Notes: generated by a model from the letters alone, not told the origin. 59,603 nt of DNA from Prevotella sp. UBA2725 (GCA_002353825.1 DEKJ01000047.1:1-59603); one strand, 5' to 3'. Positions 7,672-16,922 are shown, numbered from the stretch's first letter. Translations and numbers: made by a program.

Positions 7672-8982
7672 TTATTTCACCTTGATGATGTCCGACCACC
7701 TCGTAGTATAGCATGGGCTTTTGAGGTCCCGCTTGATGGCATCCGCAAAATGGCCGGCTTTGCCTTTCCCACCTTTCTTCGTGTATTGCTGTGATCCGAG
7801 CACGACCGTCTCTTTGCCCTGGATGCGGTTGATCTTGTCGATAGCTTCATCCACCTTCCGCATCTTCGCGTAGTTAGCCGCATGGAAGTCGATAAGGTTC
7901 GTCTGAATGGCATTGTCCGGACAGAGATCCATGACGAGCACGCCTGCACGCTTATACTGAAAGCCTGCGATATACGCCCGCTTGAGGCAGTCGATAGCCG
8001 CATCGACGATGGTCTGCGTACTGTTCGAGGGTGTGAGCAGTCGTTTCGTCTTATACATACCATACTGCGGCAGATCCTCGCGGAAGTGGTTTGTATCGAT
8101 GAAGACACTCACGAAGCCCGCCACACTGTGCTGCTGGCGGAGCTTGGCAGCGCATCGGGCGGCGTAGTTGGCCACATGGGTGCGGATATCGTTCATCTCT
8201 GTGAGCATGTTCGGAAAGGAGCGGGAGGTGCACACGCTCTTTTTCGTCACATGCTCCATGTCGTCGATGGGGATACAGTCTTGTCCGTTGAGCTCCATCC
8301 ACGTGCGCTCGGCAAAGACGTTGAACGAGGAGCGGACAAACGAGCGGCTCATCTTAGCAAAGTCGAGAGCTGTCTGCACCTGATATTGCTGGAGCTTATA
8401 TTCCCACCGTCTGCCGATGCCCCACACGTCGCCTATAGGAAAGAGGCTTAGTGCCTTGAGCCGTTTCTCATCCGTGTCGATCATGCAGCAGTGGTGATAG
8501 CCCGGATAGCGCTTGGCAAACTTGCTCGCCATTTTCGCGAGTGTCTTCGTGCGGGCGATGCCGATGCTTACAGGCATGCCCAAGCCGCGGAGAATGGTTT
8601 TGTGAAGGTTTTCGCCCCATGTCTTGAGATCCATATGATCCATGCCGTCAAGTACGCAAAAGCCTTCATCAATGGAGTAACGATGAAACTCAGGACAGTG
8701 AGCTCGCACGATATTCATCAGCCGTCGGGTCATATCCGCGTAGAGCTCATAGTTAGAGGAGAAGGCGTAGATCTCCTTGCCGGGGAAGAGCTGAGCCAAC
8801 TGGAAGAAAGGGGTGCCTTCTTTGATGCCGAGCTTCTTCGCCTCATTGCTGCGGGCCACCACGCACCCATCATTATTGGACAAGACGACAACGACCTTTC
8901 CGTTCAGATCCGGACGGAAAGAGCGCTCACAACTGACGTAGCAGTTGTCGACATCGACCAAGACCCAATATCTACCCTCCAT
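7672..8982 (-). CDS. umuC: Y-family DNA polymerase V catalytic subunit UmuC
   Basis: An error-prone translesion polymerase. The chosen start (ATG at 8982, protein MEGRYWVLVDVDNCY) gives 436 residues. AGGA lies five bases upstream and the start avoids overlap with umuD; a longer frame reaching 9102 would run through the umuD 3' end and is unlikely. Motifs: DVDNCYVSCERSF (first catalytic Asp) and YSIDEGFCVLDG (catalytic Asp-Glu), then a little-finger domain and a C-terminal UmuC tail. UmuD lies 16 bases upstream, the usual partner order. Confidence 0.95.
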   Translation of the reverse strand: MEGRYWVLVDVDNCYVSCERSFRPDLNGKVVVVLSNNDGCVVARSNEAKKLGIKEGTPFFQLAQLFPGKEIYAFSSNYELYADMTRRLMNIVRAHCPEFHRYSIDEGFCVLDGMDHMDLKTWGENLHKTILRGLGMPVSIGIARTKTLAKMASKFAKRYPGYHHCCMIDTDEKRLKALSLFPIGDVWGIGRRWEYKLQQYQVQTALDFAKMSRSFVRSSFNVFAERTWMELNGQDCIPIDDMEHVTKKSVCTSRSFPNMLTEMNDIRTHVANYAARCAAKLRQQHSVAGFVSVFIDTNHFREDLPQYGMYKTKRLLTPSNSTQTIVDAAIDCLKRAYIAGFQYKRAGVLVMDLCPDNAIQTNLIDFHAANYAKMRKVDEAIDKINRIQGKETVVLGSQQYTKKGGKGKAGHFADAIKRDLKSPCYTTRWSDIIKVK

Positions 8983-8998
8983 TGTTCCTAATAAGGTT

Positions 8999-9517
8999 TT
9001 ATTTATGCCAGTTCTTAATCGTGTATTGTACGACGCCCCACAGTGTGAATGTGTCAGCTTCCGTGACTTTGATGTGTGGATAATTCTTGTTAGCGGGAAC
9101 AAGTTCTATATACCCATCCTCCTTGTGTGAGTCGTCAAAATATTTCATGGTATAGTCGTCATTAATGAATCCCACCACAATATCGCCTTTGTGAGGCTCC
9201 AACGAGCGATCCACGACCACGATATCACCTTCGTTGATGCCTGCGCCTATCATGGAGTCGCCGATGACACGCGCATAGAAGGTTGTATCGGGATGGGTAA
9301 CGAGATCCTTGTTGAAGTCGATAGGCTCTGTCTCATATTGCTCTGCTGGAGAAGGGAAACCGGCTTTCAGCCCCAGGGCCATCGGCAGAGAGAGCCTCGT
9401 GTCGAAAGCGCTCGGAAGAATAACGAGTTCAGACTTGCGCAATGATTTATGATTTCGGCGCTGACCAACCACATAGTTTGCCTTCTTGTCTTTAGCTTTT
9501 ATGTCTTTGTCTTCCAT
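8999..9517 (-). CDS. umuD: UmuD/LexA-like self-cleaving S24 peptidase
   Basis: The partner of UmuC, processed by RecA-stimulated self-cleavage. The 172-residue protein has the S24 fold: a probable cleavage site Ala52-Gly53 (KAGFPSP), the nucleophile Ser88 in VIGDSMIGAG and the general base Lys125 in YTMKYF. The N-terminal 30 residues are basic and lack a LexA winged helix, which favours UmuD over a repressor. It ends 16 bases before umuC and starts 25 bases after the DUF5715 gene. No SOS box could be recognised by eye. Confidence 0.93.
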   Translation of the reverse strand: MEDKDIKAKDKKANYVVGQRRNHKSLRKSELVILPSAFDTRLSLPMALGLKAGFPSPAEQYETEPIDFNKDLVTHPDTTFYARVIGDSMIGAGINEGDIVVVDRSLEPHKGDIVVGFINDDYTMKYFDDSHKEDGYIELVPANKNYPHIKVTEADTFTLWGVVQYTIKNWHK

Positions 9518-9542
9518 ATTTATTTCGTTTCAAAGACAGATT

Positions 9543-10343
9543 CTACTTCACGGTGACATGCCAGCAGCCTTGGTTGACCTCATATTTGATCAGGCACCGG
9601 TTTCTTTCCCGCATGTCCCGCATGACCTCAGCCAGGACCCATTTGAGCGTATCGTTTCTCACCTCGCGCCGATGCTCTCCCGGAGCCTCCACGGTCTTGT
9701 AGCGGTTGTAAGCCACATCGAACGTGGTGCCGAAGAGGTGACAACTGTTCTGCTTGGCGTTGGCATTCTTCTTCTGAAGCTTTGCCACGTCAGCTTTGGT
9801 TCTCAGTACACTCGTCACGATAATCTTATGAAGGGGAATATGCTTGACCACCAAAGAGTCGTAGAAGTTGCGGCCGATGTCCTGAAGGAGTACGGCGGCT
9901 CGTGGTACGAGGAACGGGGAACTGTCGCGCAGACGGTCTACGTAGAAGTAAGGATTGGAACCGATATAGACCAATGAAGACAGATGGCGGGAAGCATCGG
10001 CACTGTCGGCCACCGGCTTCACACCCCACTTCTGAGCGGCGAGGAGCTGCACGTCATTTTGGTCAGGGAAAGAAACTTCAAAGCCTGGAACACTGTAGAT
10101 GCGGCTGCTCACAGCCTTGCCGTTCTTGTCCTTGAACAGCGTCTGCATGTCGCCGTTCTCCAAAGGTACGGGTGCCGCAGCAGCGATCTTTCGCGTGCTC
10201 TTGTCGGTGATGGTCTCATCGTCTTTCTTGGCCTCCGTAGCATGCCCATTGGTGGCTATTGAAGGGAATATCAACCGAATAAGCGCAAGAAAAGCCGTCG
10301 TTGCAAAGAAATATAGTATGAATTGTCTCTTAGAAATCTTCAT
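9543..10343 (-). CDS. DUF5715 family membrane-anchored protein with M15-like residues
   Basis: A 266-residue protein with one N-terminal membrane or signal segment (about 8-28), a low-complexity linker and a C-terminal domain. It matches the Bacteroidota family I know as DUF5715. The domain contains SCHLFGTTFDVAY (His202, Asp209) and ends in CWHVTVK (His262). This resembles the SxHxxGxAxD and WH zinc-ligand pattern of M15 (VanY-type D,D-carboxypeptidase) enzymes. A periplasmic peptidoglycan peptidase is therefore an inference, not an established function. A TACCTTTG -7 element (minus, 10361-10368) precedes it. It is the first gene of the umuDC-OPT series. Confidence 0.75.
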   Translation of the reverse strand: MKISKRQFILYFFATTAFLALIRLIFPSIATNGHATEAKKDDETITDKSTRKIAAAAPVPLENGDMQTLFKDKNGKAVSSRIYSVPGFEVSFPDQNDVQLLAAQKWGVKPVADSADASRHLSSLVYIGSNPYFYVDRLRDSSPFLVPRAAVLLQDIGRNFYDSLVVKHIPLHKIIVTSVLRTKADVAKLQKKNANAKQNSCHLFGTTFDVAYNRYKTVEAPGEHRREVRNDTLKWVLAEVMRDMRERNRCLIKYEVNQGCWHVTVK

Positions 10344-10394
10344 CTTAGCAAATTATTACGCAAAGGTACTGATTTCTATCAAGAACGAGAAAGA

Positions 10395-10432
10395 AAAAAT
10401 CACAAAATCACAAATCACAAATCACATTAAGG
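10395..10432. repeat. Solo arm of the AT-core element family (TGTGATTT type)
   Basis: Read on the minus strand this is CCTTAATGTGATTTGTGATT followed by further TGTGATTT units. It matches the arms of the element at 59.05-59.27 kb, but no partner arm or AT-rich core accompanies it. It sits between the DUF5715 promoter and composite repeat R3. Confidence 0.65.
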
Positions 10433-10444
10433 TCGGTCTCACTC

Positions 10445-10695
10445 GCACCTCGAAGAGGTGCTACATGGCTAGCCCCACGTGAGGCGTAGCCGAAACGTGG
10501 GGTTGGAATGGCGCAGATAACCTGAGTACCGGCCTCGAAGAGGGCGAACATGGTTATTGCCCAGGAACATTCACGCTAGACCATGTTCGCCCTCTTCGAG
10601 GCCGGATTGCAACGAAACGACGCAGAATCTAAACCCCATGCTGCGTCGCTTCGCTCCTTGCATGGGGCTAACCGTGTGGCACCTCTCCGAGGTGC
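10445..10695. repeat. Composite nested-palindrome repeat, copy R3
   Basis: Outer palindromes GCACCTCGAAGAGGTGC (10445-10461) and GCACCTCTCCGAGGTGC (10679-10695) flank CCCCACGT/ACGTGGGG and CCCCATGC/GCATGGGG arms. At the centre lies a perfect 26-bp inverted repeat (10529-10554 and 10580-10605), starting CCGGCCTCGAAGAGGGCGAA, with a 25-base loop. The terminal TTCTTCCGG-type ends are degraded here. No gene is seen in the 380 bases between the DUF5715 and hemolysin III genes. Confidence 0.8.
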
Positions 10696-10726
10696 TTACA
10701 ATTGGGAAGACACGAATCATCAACCA

Positions 10727-11383
10727 TCAGATATATTGCATCAATATGTCCCACACGGCAATGATATGGCACACACTGCCAAGGAGCACGAAGAAATGGA
10801 AGACGGTGTGCATGTATTTGCGCTTGTGGAGCGTATAGAAGAGGGCTCCCGTGATGTAAGCCACGCCCTCGGCAATGATCCATATAACAGCACTTGCTGA
10901 CACACAGTCAATTAAAGGTTTGAAAGCAACGAGCACACTGAGTCCCATGCCGATATAAGCCAATGTCTCGATATTACTATGCCCTTCAAGATGATGGAAA
11001 GAGATGATCGTTCCAACGATGGCGCAGAGCCATACAAAGATGAACAGCCCCCATCCCCACAAGCCTTGTTGGCGAAGGGCGATGAGGGTGATCGGCGAAT
11101 AAGATCCGGCGATGTGCCAGTAGATAGCGGCATGATCCCACTTCCGCAGTCGCTCTTTCCACACCGAGCGCGCGGATAGCGCATGGTAGACGGTGGAAGC
11201 GACATAGCTCGAGAGCATGCCGAAGAGATAGAGGATGATGCCTGCTGTGGCCCATCCGTTGTGATAGCGAAAGCACCAGACGAGGAAGATAATGCCGAAG
11301 ACCACACCGAGGGCGATACCTCCGGCGTGGCTCCATGAGTTCCATAGCTCTTCCTTATGAGAAAAGAATATTTTCCGATTCAT
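10727..11383 (-). CDS. Hemolysin III / PAQR-type seven-helix membrane protein
   Basis: A 218-residue integral membrane protein of the hemolysin III (TrhA/YqfA, PAQR-related) family with seven hydrophobic helices. The family pattern begins with SHAGGIALGVVFG and contains STVYHAL and HHLEGHSNIETLAYIGMG (His-rich), followed by a C-terminal FHFFVLLGSVCHIIAVW segment. The start was set at MNRKIFFSHKEE. The open frame continues upstream through a TTG, but that part reads through a GC-rich repeat found at two other loci and is not likely to be protein. Known relatives are linked to membrane energetics and toxin-like phenotypes; the role here is open. Confidence 0.85.
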   Translation of the reverse strand: MNRKIFFSHKEELWNSWSHAGGIALGVVFGIIFLVWCFRYHNGWATAGIILYLFGMLSSYVASTVYHALSARSVWKERLRKWDHAAIYWHIAGSYSPITLIALRQQGLWGWGLFIFVWLCAIVGTIISFHHLEGHSNIETLAYIGMGLSVLVAFKPLIDCVSASAVIWIIAEGVAYITGALFYTLHKRKYMHTVFHFFVLLGSVCHIIAVWDILMQYI

Positions 11384-11400
11384 ATTTTTCATTGCACGGT

Positions 11401-11419
11401 GCGCCCCTTGTGGGCGTCC
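11401..11419. repeat. Short GC-rich palindrome (GGACGGCCACAAGGGCC family)
   Basis: GCGCCCCTTGTGGGCGTCC lies just upstream of the hemolysin III gene. Related copies are at 31468-31490 and 49129-49149; all three sit within 40 bases of a gene end. Confidence 0.65.
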
Positions 11420-11507
11420 GCCAATCGCAAAGTTACTATTAAAACGCAAAAACCGCAAGGGAAACCGCAGATTTTTCATCTGCAATCTCCTTTGCGGTCT
11501 ATACTCC

Positions 11508-11655
11508 CTCCCTACGGGGGAGGGCTGGGGAGAGGCTTCTCCCTTCCCTTACTGTTGAGGGCTGGGGAGAGGCTTCTCCCTTCCCTTACTGTTGAGGGCT
11601 GGTGAGTGGCCTTCCCCCCTCCCCTATTGGGGAGGGATGGGGAGAGGCTTTTTTA
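11508..11655. repeat. Pyrimidine/purine palindrome cluster with 37-bp direct repeats
   Basis: CTCCCTCCCTACGGGGGAGG is followed by two full and one partial direct repeat of 37 bases beginning AGGGCTGGGGAGAGGCTTCT (11521, 11558, 11595). The cluster ends in CCTCCCCTATTGGGGAGGGA. It occupies the space between the clpB stop and the hemolysin III start, so it may form strong RNA hairpins at the end of the clpB transcript. Related units lie at 17.6-17.7, 27.77 and 58.5 kb. Confidence 0.75.
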
Positions 11656-14241
11656 GTTCTTGAACACGAGCCCATTGTCGTTGGCATCGATGATGATCGG
11701 CTTGTCGCGAAGCACCTGCTCAGCGAGAATCTTCTTGGAGAGGTCATTGAGGACATAGTCCTGGATGGCACGCTTCACAGGACGAGCACCAAACTCCGGG
11801 TCGTAGCCCACATTAGCAAGCCAGTCGATAGCATCGGGTGTCCACTTCAACGTGAAGCCCTGCGGCTCCAGCATCTTGGCGACACGGTTCATCTGCAACG
11901 TCACGACCTTGGCGATCTGATCCTTCGTCAACGGGAGGAACATAATGATGTCGTCGATACGGTTGAGGAACTCCGGACGGATGGTCTTCTTCAACATCTC
12001 CATCACGTGGCTGCGCGTATCCTTGATCACAGAGTCGCGGTTGTACTCGTTGAGGTCTGCGAAACGCGACTGTATGTACTGTGAACCAAGGTTAGACGTC
12101 ATGATGATGATCGTGTTCTTAAAGTTCACCGTGCGACCTTTGTTATCCGTCAGACGACCGTCGTCGAGCACCTGCAAGAGGATGTTGAACACATCGGGGT
12201 GTGCCTTCTCGATCTCATCGAAGAGTACCACACTGTATGGTTTGCGGCGCACAGCCTCTGTGAGCTGACCACCCTCATCGTAACCAACGTACCCCGGAGG
12301 TGCACCGATGAGCCTTGACACCGAGAACTTCTCTTGATACTCACTCATATCGATACGAGTCATCATGTTCTCATCGTTGAAGAGGTATTCAGCAAGCGCC
12401 TTGGCAAGTTCTGTCTTACCGGTACCGGTCGTACCGAGGAAGATGAACGAAGCGATAGGACGCTTCGGATCCTGCAAGCCTGCACGAGAGCGGCGTACGG
12501 CATCGGCCACAGCCTTGATGGCTTCATCCTGGCCTACGACACGCTTGTGGAGCTCCTCCTCGAGATGGAGCAGCTTCTCGCGCTCACTCTGCATCATCCT
12601 TGTCACAGGTATACCTGTCCAACGGCTCACGACTTCAGCGATATCGTCGGCTGTCACCTCCTCACGCACGAGAGCGTCACCGCCTTGGGTAGCATGGAGC
12701 TGCAACTGGATGTTCTTGATGTCGTCTTCCAAACCTTTCAGTTTGCCATAACGGATCTCAGCAACCTTGGCATAGTCGCCCTCACGCTCAGCTTTCTCAG
12801 CCTCGAACTTCAGGTTTTCAATGGTCTGCTTGTCCTGCTGAATCTTGTTCACCAAGCCTTTCTCTGCTTCCCATTTAGCTTTGTAAGAGTGCTCTTTCTC
12901 CTGCAGCTCAGCAATGTCCTTGTCGAGTTGTTTGATCTTGTCCTGGTCGCCTTCACGCTTGATGGCCTCGCGCTCAATCTCAAGTTGTTTGAGTTTGCGT
13001 TCGATTTCATCGAGCTCTTCCGGCTCAGAGTCGCGCTCCATACGAAGCTTAGCGGCTGCCTCATCCATGAGGTCGATGGCCTTATCGGGGAGGAAACGGT
13101 CAGAGATGTAACGCTCTGAGAGCTTCACAGCTGCGATGCAGGCATCATCCGTGATACGAACCTTGTGGTGGTTCTCGTATTTCTCTTTCAAGCCACGGAG
13201 AATGCTGATGGCATCAGCCTCATCCGGCTCGTCGACCATGACGGTCTGGAATCGGCGCTCAAGGGCTTTATCTTTCTCGAAGTATTTCTGATACTCGTTG
13301 AGTGTCGTGGCACCGATAGCCCTCAGTTCACCACGGGCAAGTGCAGGTTTGAGGATGTTGGCTGCATCCATGGCGCCCTCACCGCCACCGGCTCCTACGA
13401 GGGTATGAATCTCATCGATGAAGAGGATGATGTTGCCATTGGCGTTTGTCACCTCTTTGATAACGCTCTTCAGGCGCTCCTCAAACTCGCCTTTGTATTT
13501 GGCACCGGCGATCAAAGCACCCATGTCGAGCGAATAGAGCTGCTTATTCTTCAAGTTCTCCGGCACATCGCCGCGCACGATACGCTCAGCAAGACCTTCA
13601 ACGATAGCGGTCTTACCGGTACCTGGCTCACCGATCAGAATAGGATTGTTCTTTGTACGTCGAGAGAGGATCTGAAGCACACGGCGTATCTCCTCATCAC
13701 GTCCGATGACCGGGTCGAGTTTACCCTGGCGGGCTTCGTCTACGAGGTTACGGGCATATTTAGAGAGCGCCTGGTAGTTGTCGTCAGCACTCTGACTCTG
13801 TACTTTCTGTCCCTGGCGCAGTTCCTGGATTGCTTTCATCATCTCCTGCTCCGTGCAGCCTGCATCTTTGAGGATACGACTGACGGTGGTGTTGACTTGA
13901 AGCAAAGCCAGAAGGATCGGTTCCACAGAAACAAACTCGTCACCCATCTTCTGAGAATCTTCCACAGCTTTCTCCAATACGGTATTGGAGTCGTTGGAGA
14001 AGTAAGGCTGACCGCCTTCCACGCGCGGCAGGTGTTTGAGCTCCTGCTGTACGAGGTTCTCAATCTGCATGGCATTGACGCCAAGTTTCTGGAACACAAA
14101 GTTCGTCACGTCGCGCCCCTTCTGCATGATACCTTGCAGGAGGTGCACCGGCTCGATGGCCTGCTGGTGAGCCATCTGAGCTGTGTTCACAGCCTCTTGG
14201 ATGGCTTCCTGAGCTTTGATTGTAAATTTGTCGAATGTCAT
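11653..14241 (-). CDS. clpB: ATP-dependent disaggregase ClpB
   Basis: A hexameric AAA+ chaperone that pulls apart aggregated proteins with DnaK. The 862-residue length is standard. In order: the N-terminal Clp repeat domain (1-140), the first ATPase with Walker A GEPGTGKTAIVEGL near 205-218, the long coiled-coil middle domain (about 400-530, rich in Lys/Glu) that sets ClpB apart from ClpA/ClpC, the second ATPase with GTTGTGKTELAKAL near 600-613, and the C-terminal D2-small domain ending GLVFKN. It is transcribed alone, divergent from ftsK. No sigma-32-like or CIRCE operator was recognised. Confidence 0.97.
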   Translation of the reverse strand: MTFDKFTIKAQEAIQEAVNTAQMAHQQAIEPVHLLQGIMQKGRDVTNFVFQKLGVNAMQIENLVQQELKHLPRVEGGQPYFSNDSNTVLEKAVEDSQKMGDEFVSVEPILLALLQVNTTVSRILKDAGCTEQEMMKAIQELRQGQKVQSQSADDNYQALSKYARNLVDEARQGKLDPVIGRDEEIRRVLQILSRRTKNNPILIGEPGTGKTAIVEGLAERIVRGDVPENLKNKQLYSLDMGALIAGAKYKGEFEERLKSVIKEVTNANGNIILFIDEIHTLVGAGGGEGAMDAANILKPALARGELRAIGATTLNEYQKYFEKDKALERRFQTVMVDEPDEADAISILRGLKEKYENHHKVRITDDACIAAVKLSERYISDRFLPDKAIDLMDEAAAKLRMERDSEPEELDEIERKLKQLEIEREAIKREGDQDKIKQLDKDIAELQEKEHSYKAKWEAEKGLVNKIQQDKQTIENLKFEAEKAEREGDYAKVAEIRYGKLKGLEDDIKNIQLQLHATQGGDALVREEVTADDIAEVVSRWTGIPVTRMMQSEREKLLHLEEELHKRVVGQDEAIKAVADAVRRSRAGLQDPKRPIASFIFLGTTGTGKTELAKALAEYLFNDENMMTRIDMSEYQEKFSVSRLIGAPPGYVGYDEGGQLTEAVRRKPYSVVLFDEIEKAHPDVFNILLQVLDDGRLTDNKGRTVNFKNTIIIMTSNLGSQYIQSRFADLNEYNRDSVIKDTRSHVMEMLKKTIRPEFLNRIDDIIMFLPLTKDQIAKVVTLQMNRVAKMLEPQGFTLKWTPDAIDWLANVGYDPEFGARPVKRAIQDYVLNDLSKKILAEQVLRDKPIIIDANDNGLVFKN

Positions 14242-14398
14242 ATCTTATCTTCCTTTCTTATTTTCTAAGTTAATGTTTACGCCCTTCCATCATCAAAGCA
14301 TAGACCAAACAAGCCGATATGACATATTGGCAGAATAATTGACAAGATGGCGGTATGCGTTTCTAAGCGCTAAATATTAAAAAAGGTAGGCGGTAAGT

Positions 14399-14429
14399 TT
14401 TGCGATTAGCGATAAAAAGGGTACTTTTG
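14399..14429 (+). promoter_or_regulatory. Promoter for ftsK
   Basis: TTTG (14399-14402), 19 bases, then TACTTTTG (14422-14429) gives a full Bacteroidota promoter. It rules out the upstream TTG at 14400 as the start of translation and supports the ATG at 14448. Confidence 0.85.
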
Positions 14430-14447
14430 CACGGTAAAATCAAAAAG

Positions 14448-16922
14448 ATGACTAAGAGACGTTCAAATACCAAGCCTAAATCTTTTGGAGAGGCGGTAGG
14501 CATAAGGAACAGATTTGAGAATGACACGGTCAATTTCTTCATTGGCCTTATCCTTTTGGCGGTGTCAGTATATCTGATTATCGCCATGGCGAGCTATCTG
14601 GCTACGGGAGCTGCTGACCAGAGTATCTTGGAGACCTTAAAGCCCGCTGACTTTCTCAATACCAATCACGAGTTCAACAATGTGTGCAGCTCGTTGGGAG
14701 CTATCGTGGCGTATTTTCTCATTACGGTTAACTTCGGTTTGCCGGCTTTCTTCATTCCGGCCTTTCTCATCCTTGCTGCTTTGAAGCTGATGCGCGTTTA
14801 TTCGGTGAACCTTCTGAAATGGTTCTTCTGCATGGCGTTTGCCATGATATGGTTCTCCGTTTGTCTTGCTAAGTTCCTTTCTCCGTTCATGGGTGACCAG
14901 GTATATAATCCCGGTGGCATGCATGGCTTGTTCTGTGTTGAGCGTATTGAGGATGTCATTGGCGCTCCCGGACTCATCGCTTTGCTTATTATTACAGCTA
15001 TTGCATTCCTTACCTATCTCAGTCATGAGACGATAGAGGTCGTTCGCAAGATCCTCAATCCGGTGAAATATTTCAACGATAAGGTCAAGGTCACGGTCAA
15101 TAATCACACAGTGACGAATGACGAGGATCTGTCTGAAGCTGTCAGCGCTCCGGAAGAAAGCACCGAAGATAATAATGAGGAGTCTAACGACGAAGAGAAG
15201 CCGGAAGAAGGTCAGTCGAACGTCGTGGACCTCACCGACTTTTCTCAGTTTGATAAAGCCAAGAAGCCTGTGGCTGCTCCAAGTGAGATTCCTACGACCG
15301 CTTCTGCGGGGAAGAGTGAACAGGTGGCAGAGACCGTTGATAGACCGAAGATGGAGGCAGTAGCTACGAAGGATGTCGCAGCACAGGCTGTTGACCTCGA
15401 TACGCCGATCAATCCTTGGGAGCCGTTCACGAAATATAAGTTCCCGGGTTTCGACTTACTGAAGAAATACGACAGCACGCCGGTCATCGACATGGACGAG
15501 ATCAAGTCGAACAACGCCCGTATTGTGGAGGTGCTCAAGAGCTTCGGTGTTTCTATCAGTAAGATCAACGCTACGGTAGGTCCTACGGTGACGCTCTATG
15601 AAATCACGCCGGCTGAAGGCGTGCGTATCAGTAAGATACGTGGCCTGGAGGCTGATATCGCCTTGAGCCTTGCTGCCTTGGGTATCCGTATCATTGCGCC
15701 TATCCCCGGCAAGGGAACGATTGGTATTGAGGTACCAAACAAGAAGCCGCAGATCGTCTCCATGGAGAGTGTGCTAAACACGAAGAAGTTCCAGACTACG
15801 AAGATGGCGCTTCCGATGGCTCTTGGTAAGACGATTACGAACGAGGTGTTCATGGTGGATCTTGCCAAGCTCCCTCACCTCTTGGTGGCAGGTGCAACGG
15901 GTCAGGGTAAGTCAGTAGGTTTGAATGCCATCATCACATCTTTATTATATAAGAAGCATCCTAACGAACTGAAGTTCGTGCTCGTGGACCCGAAGAAAGT
16001 GGAGTTCAGTATCTATAATAAGATTGCTCCTCACTATATGGCTTGTCTCCCGGAGAATGAGGATGAGCCTATCATTACGGATGTGCAGAAGGTGGTTCGT
16101 ACGCTCAACTCGCTTTGTAAACTCATGGATCATCGCTATGACTTGCTGAAGATGGCGAACGTTAAGAAGATCGACGAGTACAACGACAAGTTCATTCATC
16201 ATAAGCTTCGTCTTACCGATGGACATGAATACATGCCTTATATCGTCGTGGTCATCGATGAGTTCGGTGACCTGATCATGACTGCAGGCAAGGAGATTGA
16301 ACTTCCTATCGCCCGTATCGCTCAGTTGGCGCGTGCTGTAGGTATCCACATGATCATTGCCACCCAGCGTCCTACGACGAAGATTATCACGGGTAACATC
16401 AAAGCTAACTTCCCTGGACGTATGGCTTTCCGCGTGGCTTCGCAGATTGACTCGCGTACGATCCTTGACCGCACGGGTGCCGAGCAACTTGTGGGTCGTG
16501 GCGATATGCTCTTCTTAGGCGGTGGTGAGCCGGTGCGTGTGCAGTGTGCATTCATCGATACCCCGGAGATTGAGGCTGTCAATGACTTTGTCGCTGCGCA
16601 GCCTGGTCCAGTTGATCCTTTGGAACTCCCTGAGCCGGATGATCCCAATGAGGGTGGCATGAGTGGTGCTATTGAAGGTGGAGCTGCTAATCTCGATCCT
16701 TACTTCGACGAGGCTGCTCACGCTATCGTTATCTCTCAGCAAGGCTCAACGAGTATGATTCAGCGCCGCTTCTCAATCGGATATAACCGAGCAGGTCGAC
16801 TGATGGATCAACTTGAGAAGGCTGGTATCGTGGGTCCGGCACAGGGCTCTAAGCCTCGTGATGTGATGATTCAGGATGAGAACAGTCTTAATGTGCTGCT
16901 TTCAAAGATTCATGGTGCATAA
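14448..16922 (+). CDS. ftsK: DNA translocase FtsK
   Basis: Couples chromosome dimer resolution and terminus segregation to cell division. From the ATG at 14448 it is 824 residues. It has an N-terminal membrane domain (about four helices between residues 25 and 195), an acidic, low-complexity linker (about 220-320), the alpha/beta motor with Walker A GATGQGKSVGLNA and Walker B YIVVVIDEFGDLI, and a C-terminal winged-helix gamma domain (SMIQRRFSIGYNRAGRLMDQL) that reads KOPS-like sites. The LolA-like gene follows 42 bases downstream on the same strand and may be co-transcribed. Confidence 0.96.
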   Translation: MTKRRSNTKPKSFGEAVGIRNRFENDTVNFFIGLILLAVSVYLIIAMASYLATGAADQSILETLKPADFLNTNHEFNNVCSSLGAIVAYFLITVNFGLPAFFIPAFLILAALKLMRVYSVNLLKWFFCMAFAMIWFSVCLAKFLSPFMGDQVYNPGGMHGLFCVERIEDVIGAPGLIALLIITAIAFLTYLSHETIEVVRKILNPVKYFNDKVKVTVNNHTVTNDEDLSEAVSAPEESTEDNNEESNDEEKPEEGQSNVVDLTDFSQFDKAKKPVAAPSEIPTTASAGKSEQVAETVDRPKMEAVATKDVAAQAVDLDTPINPWEPFTKYKFPGFDLLKKYDSTPVIDMDEIKSNNARIVEVLKSFGVSISKINATVGPTVTLYEITPAEGVRISKIRGLEADIALSLAALGIRIIAPIPGKGTIGIEVPNKKPQIVSMESVLNTKKFQTTKMALPMALGKTITNEVFMVDLAKLPHLLVAGATGQGKSVGLNAIITSLLYKKHPNELKFVLVDPKKVEFSIYNKIAPHYMACLPENEDEPIITDVQKVVRTLNSLCKLMDHRYDLLKMANVKKIDEYNDKFIHHKLRLTDGHEYMPYIVVVIDEFGDLIMTAGKEIELPIARIAQLARAVGIHMIIATQRPTTKIITGNIKANFPGRMAFRVASQIDSRTILDRTGAEQLVGRGDMLFLGGGEPVRVQCAFIDTPEIEAVNDFVAAQPGPVDPLELPEPDDPNEGGMSGAIEGGAANLDPYFDEAAHAIVISQQGSTSMIQRRFSIGYNRAGRLMDQLEKAGIVGPAQGSKPRDVMIQDENSLNVLLSKIHGA

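Noticed and set aside
8983..9102. N-terminal extension of UmuC to 9102
   Set aside because: It overlaps umuD and lacks the polymerase start pattern; ATG 8982 has AGGA five bases upstream and the expected MEGRYWVLVDVDNCY start.
11384..11485. N-terminal extension of the hemolysin III protein from a TTG at 11485
   Set aside because: It translates a GC-rich dispersed palindrome and a TTTGCGGT-type hairpin, not a conserved N-terminus.
12334..13119. A 261-codon plus-strand frame inside clpB (and a 367-codon one at 13165-14268)
   Set aside because: Both are antisense shadows of the clpB coding frame with no promoter and no recognisable domain.
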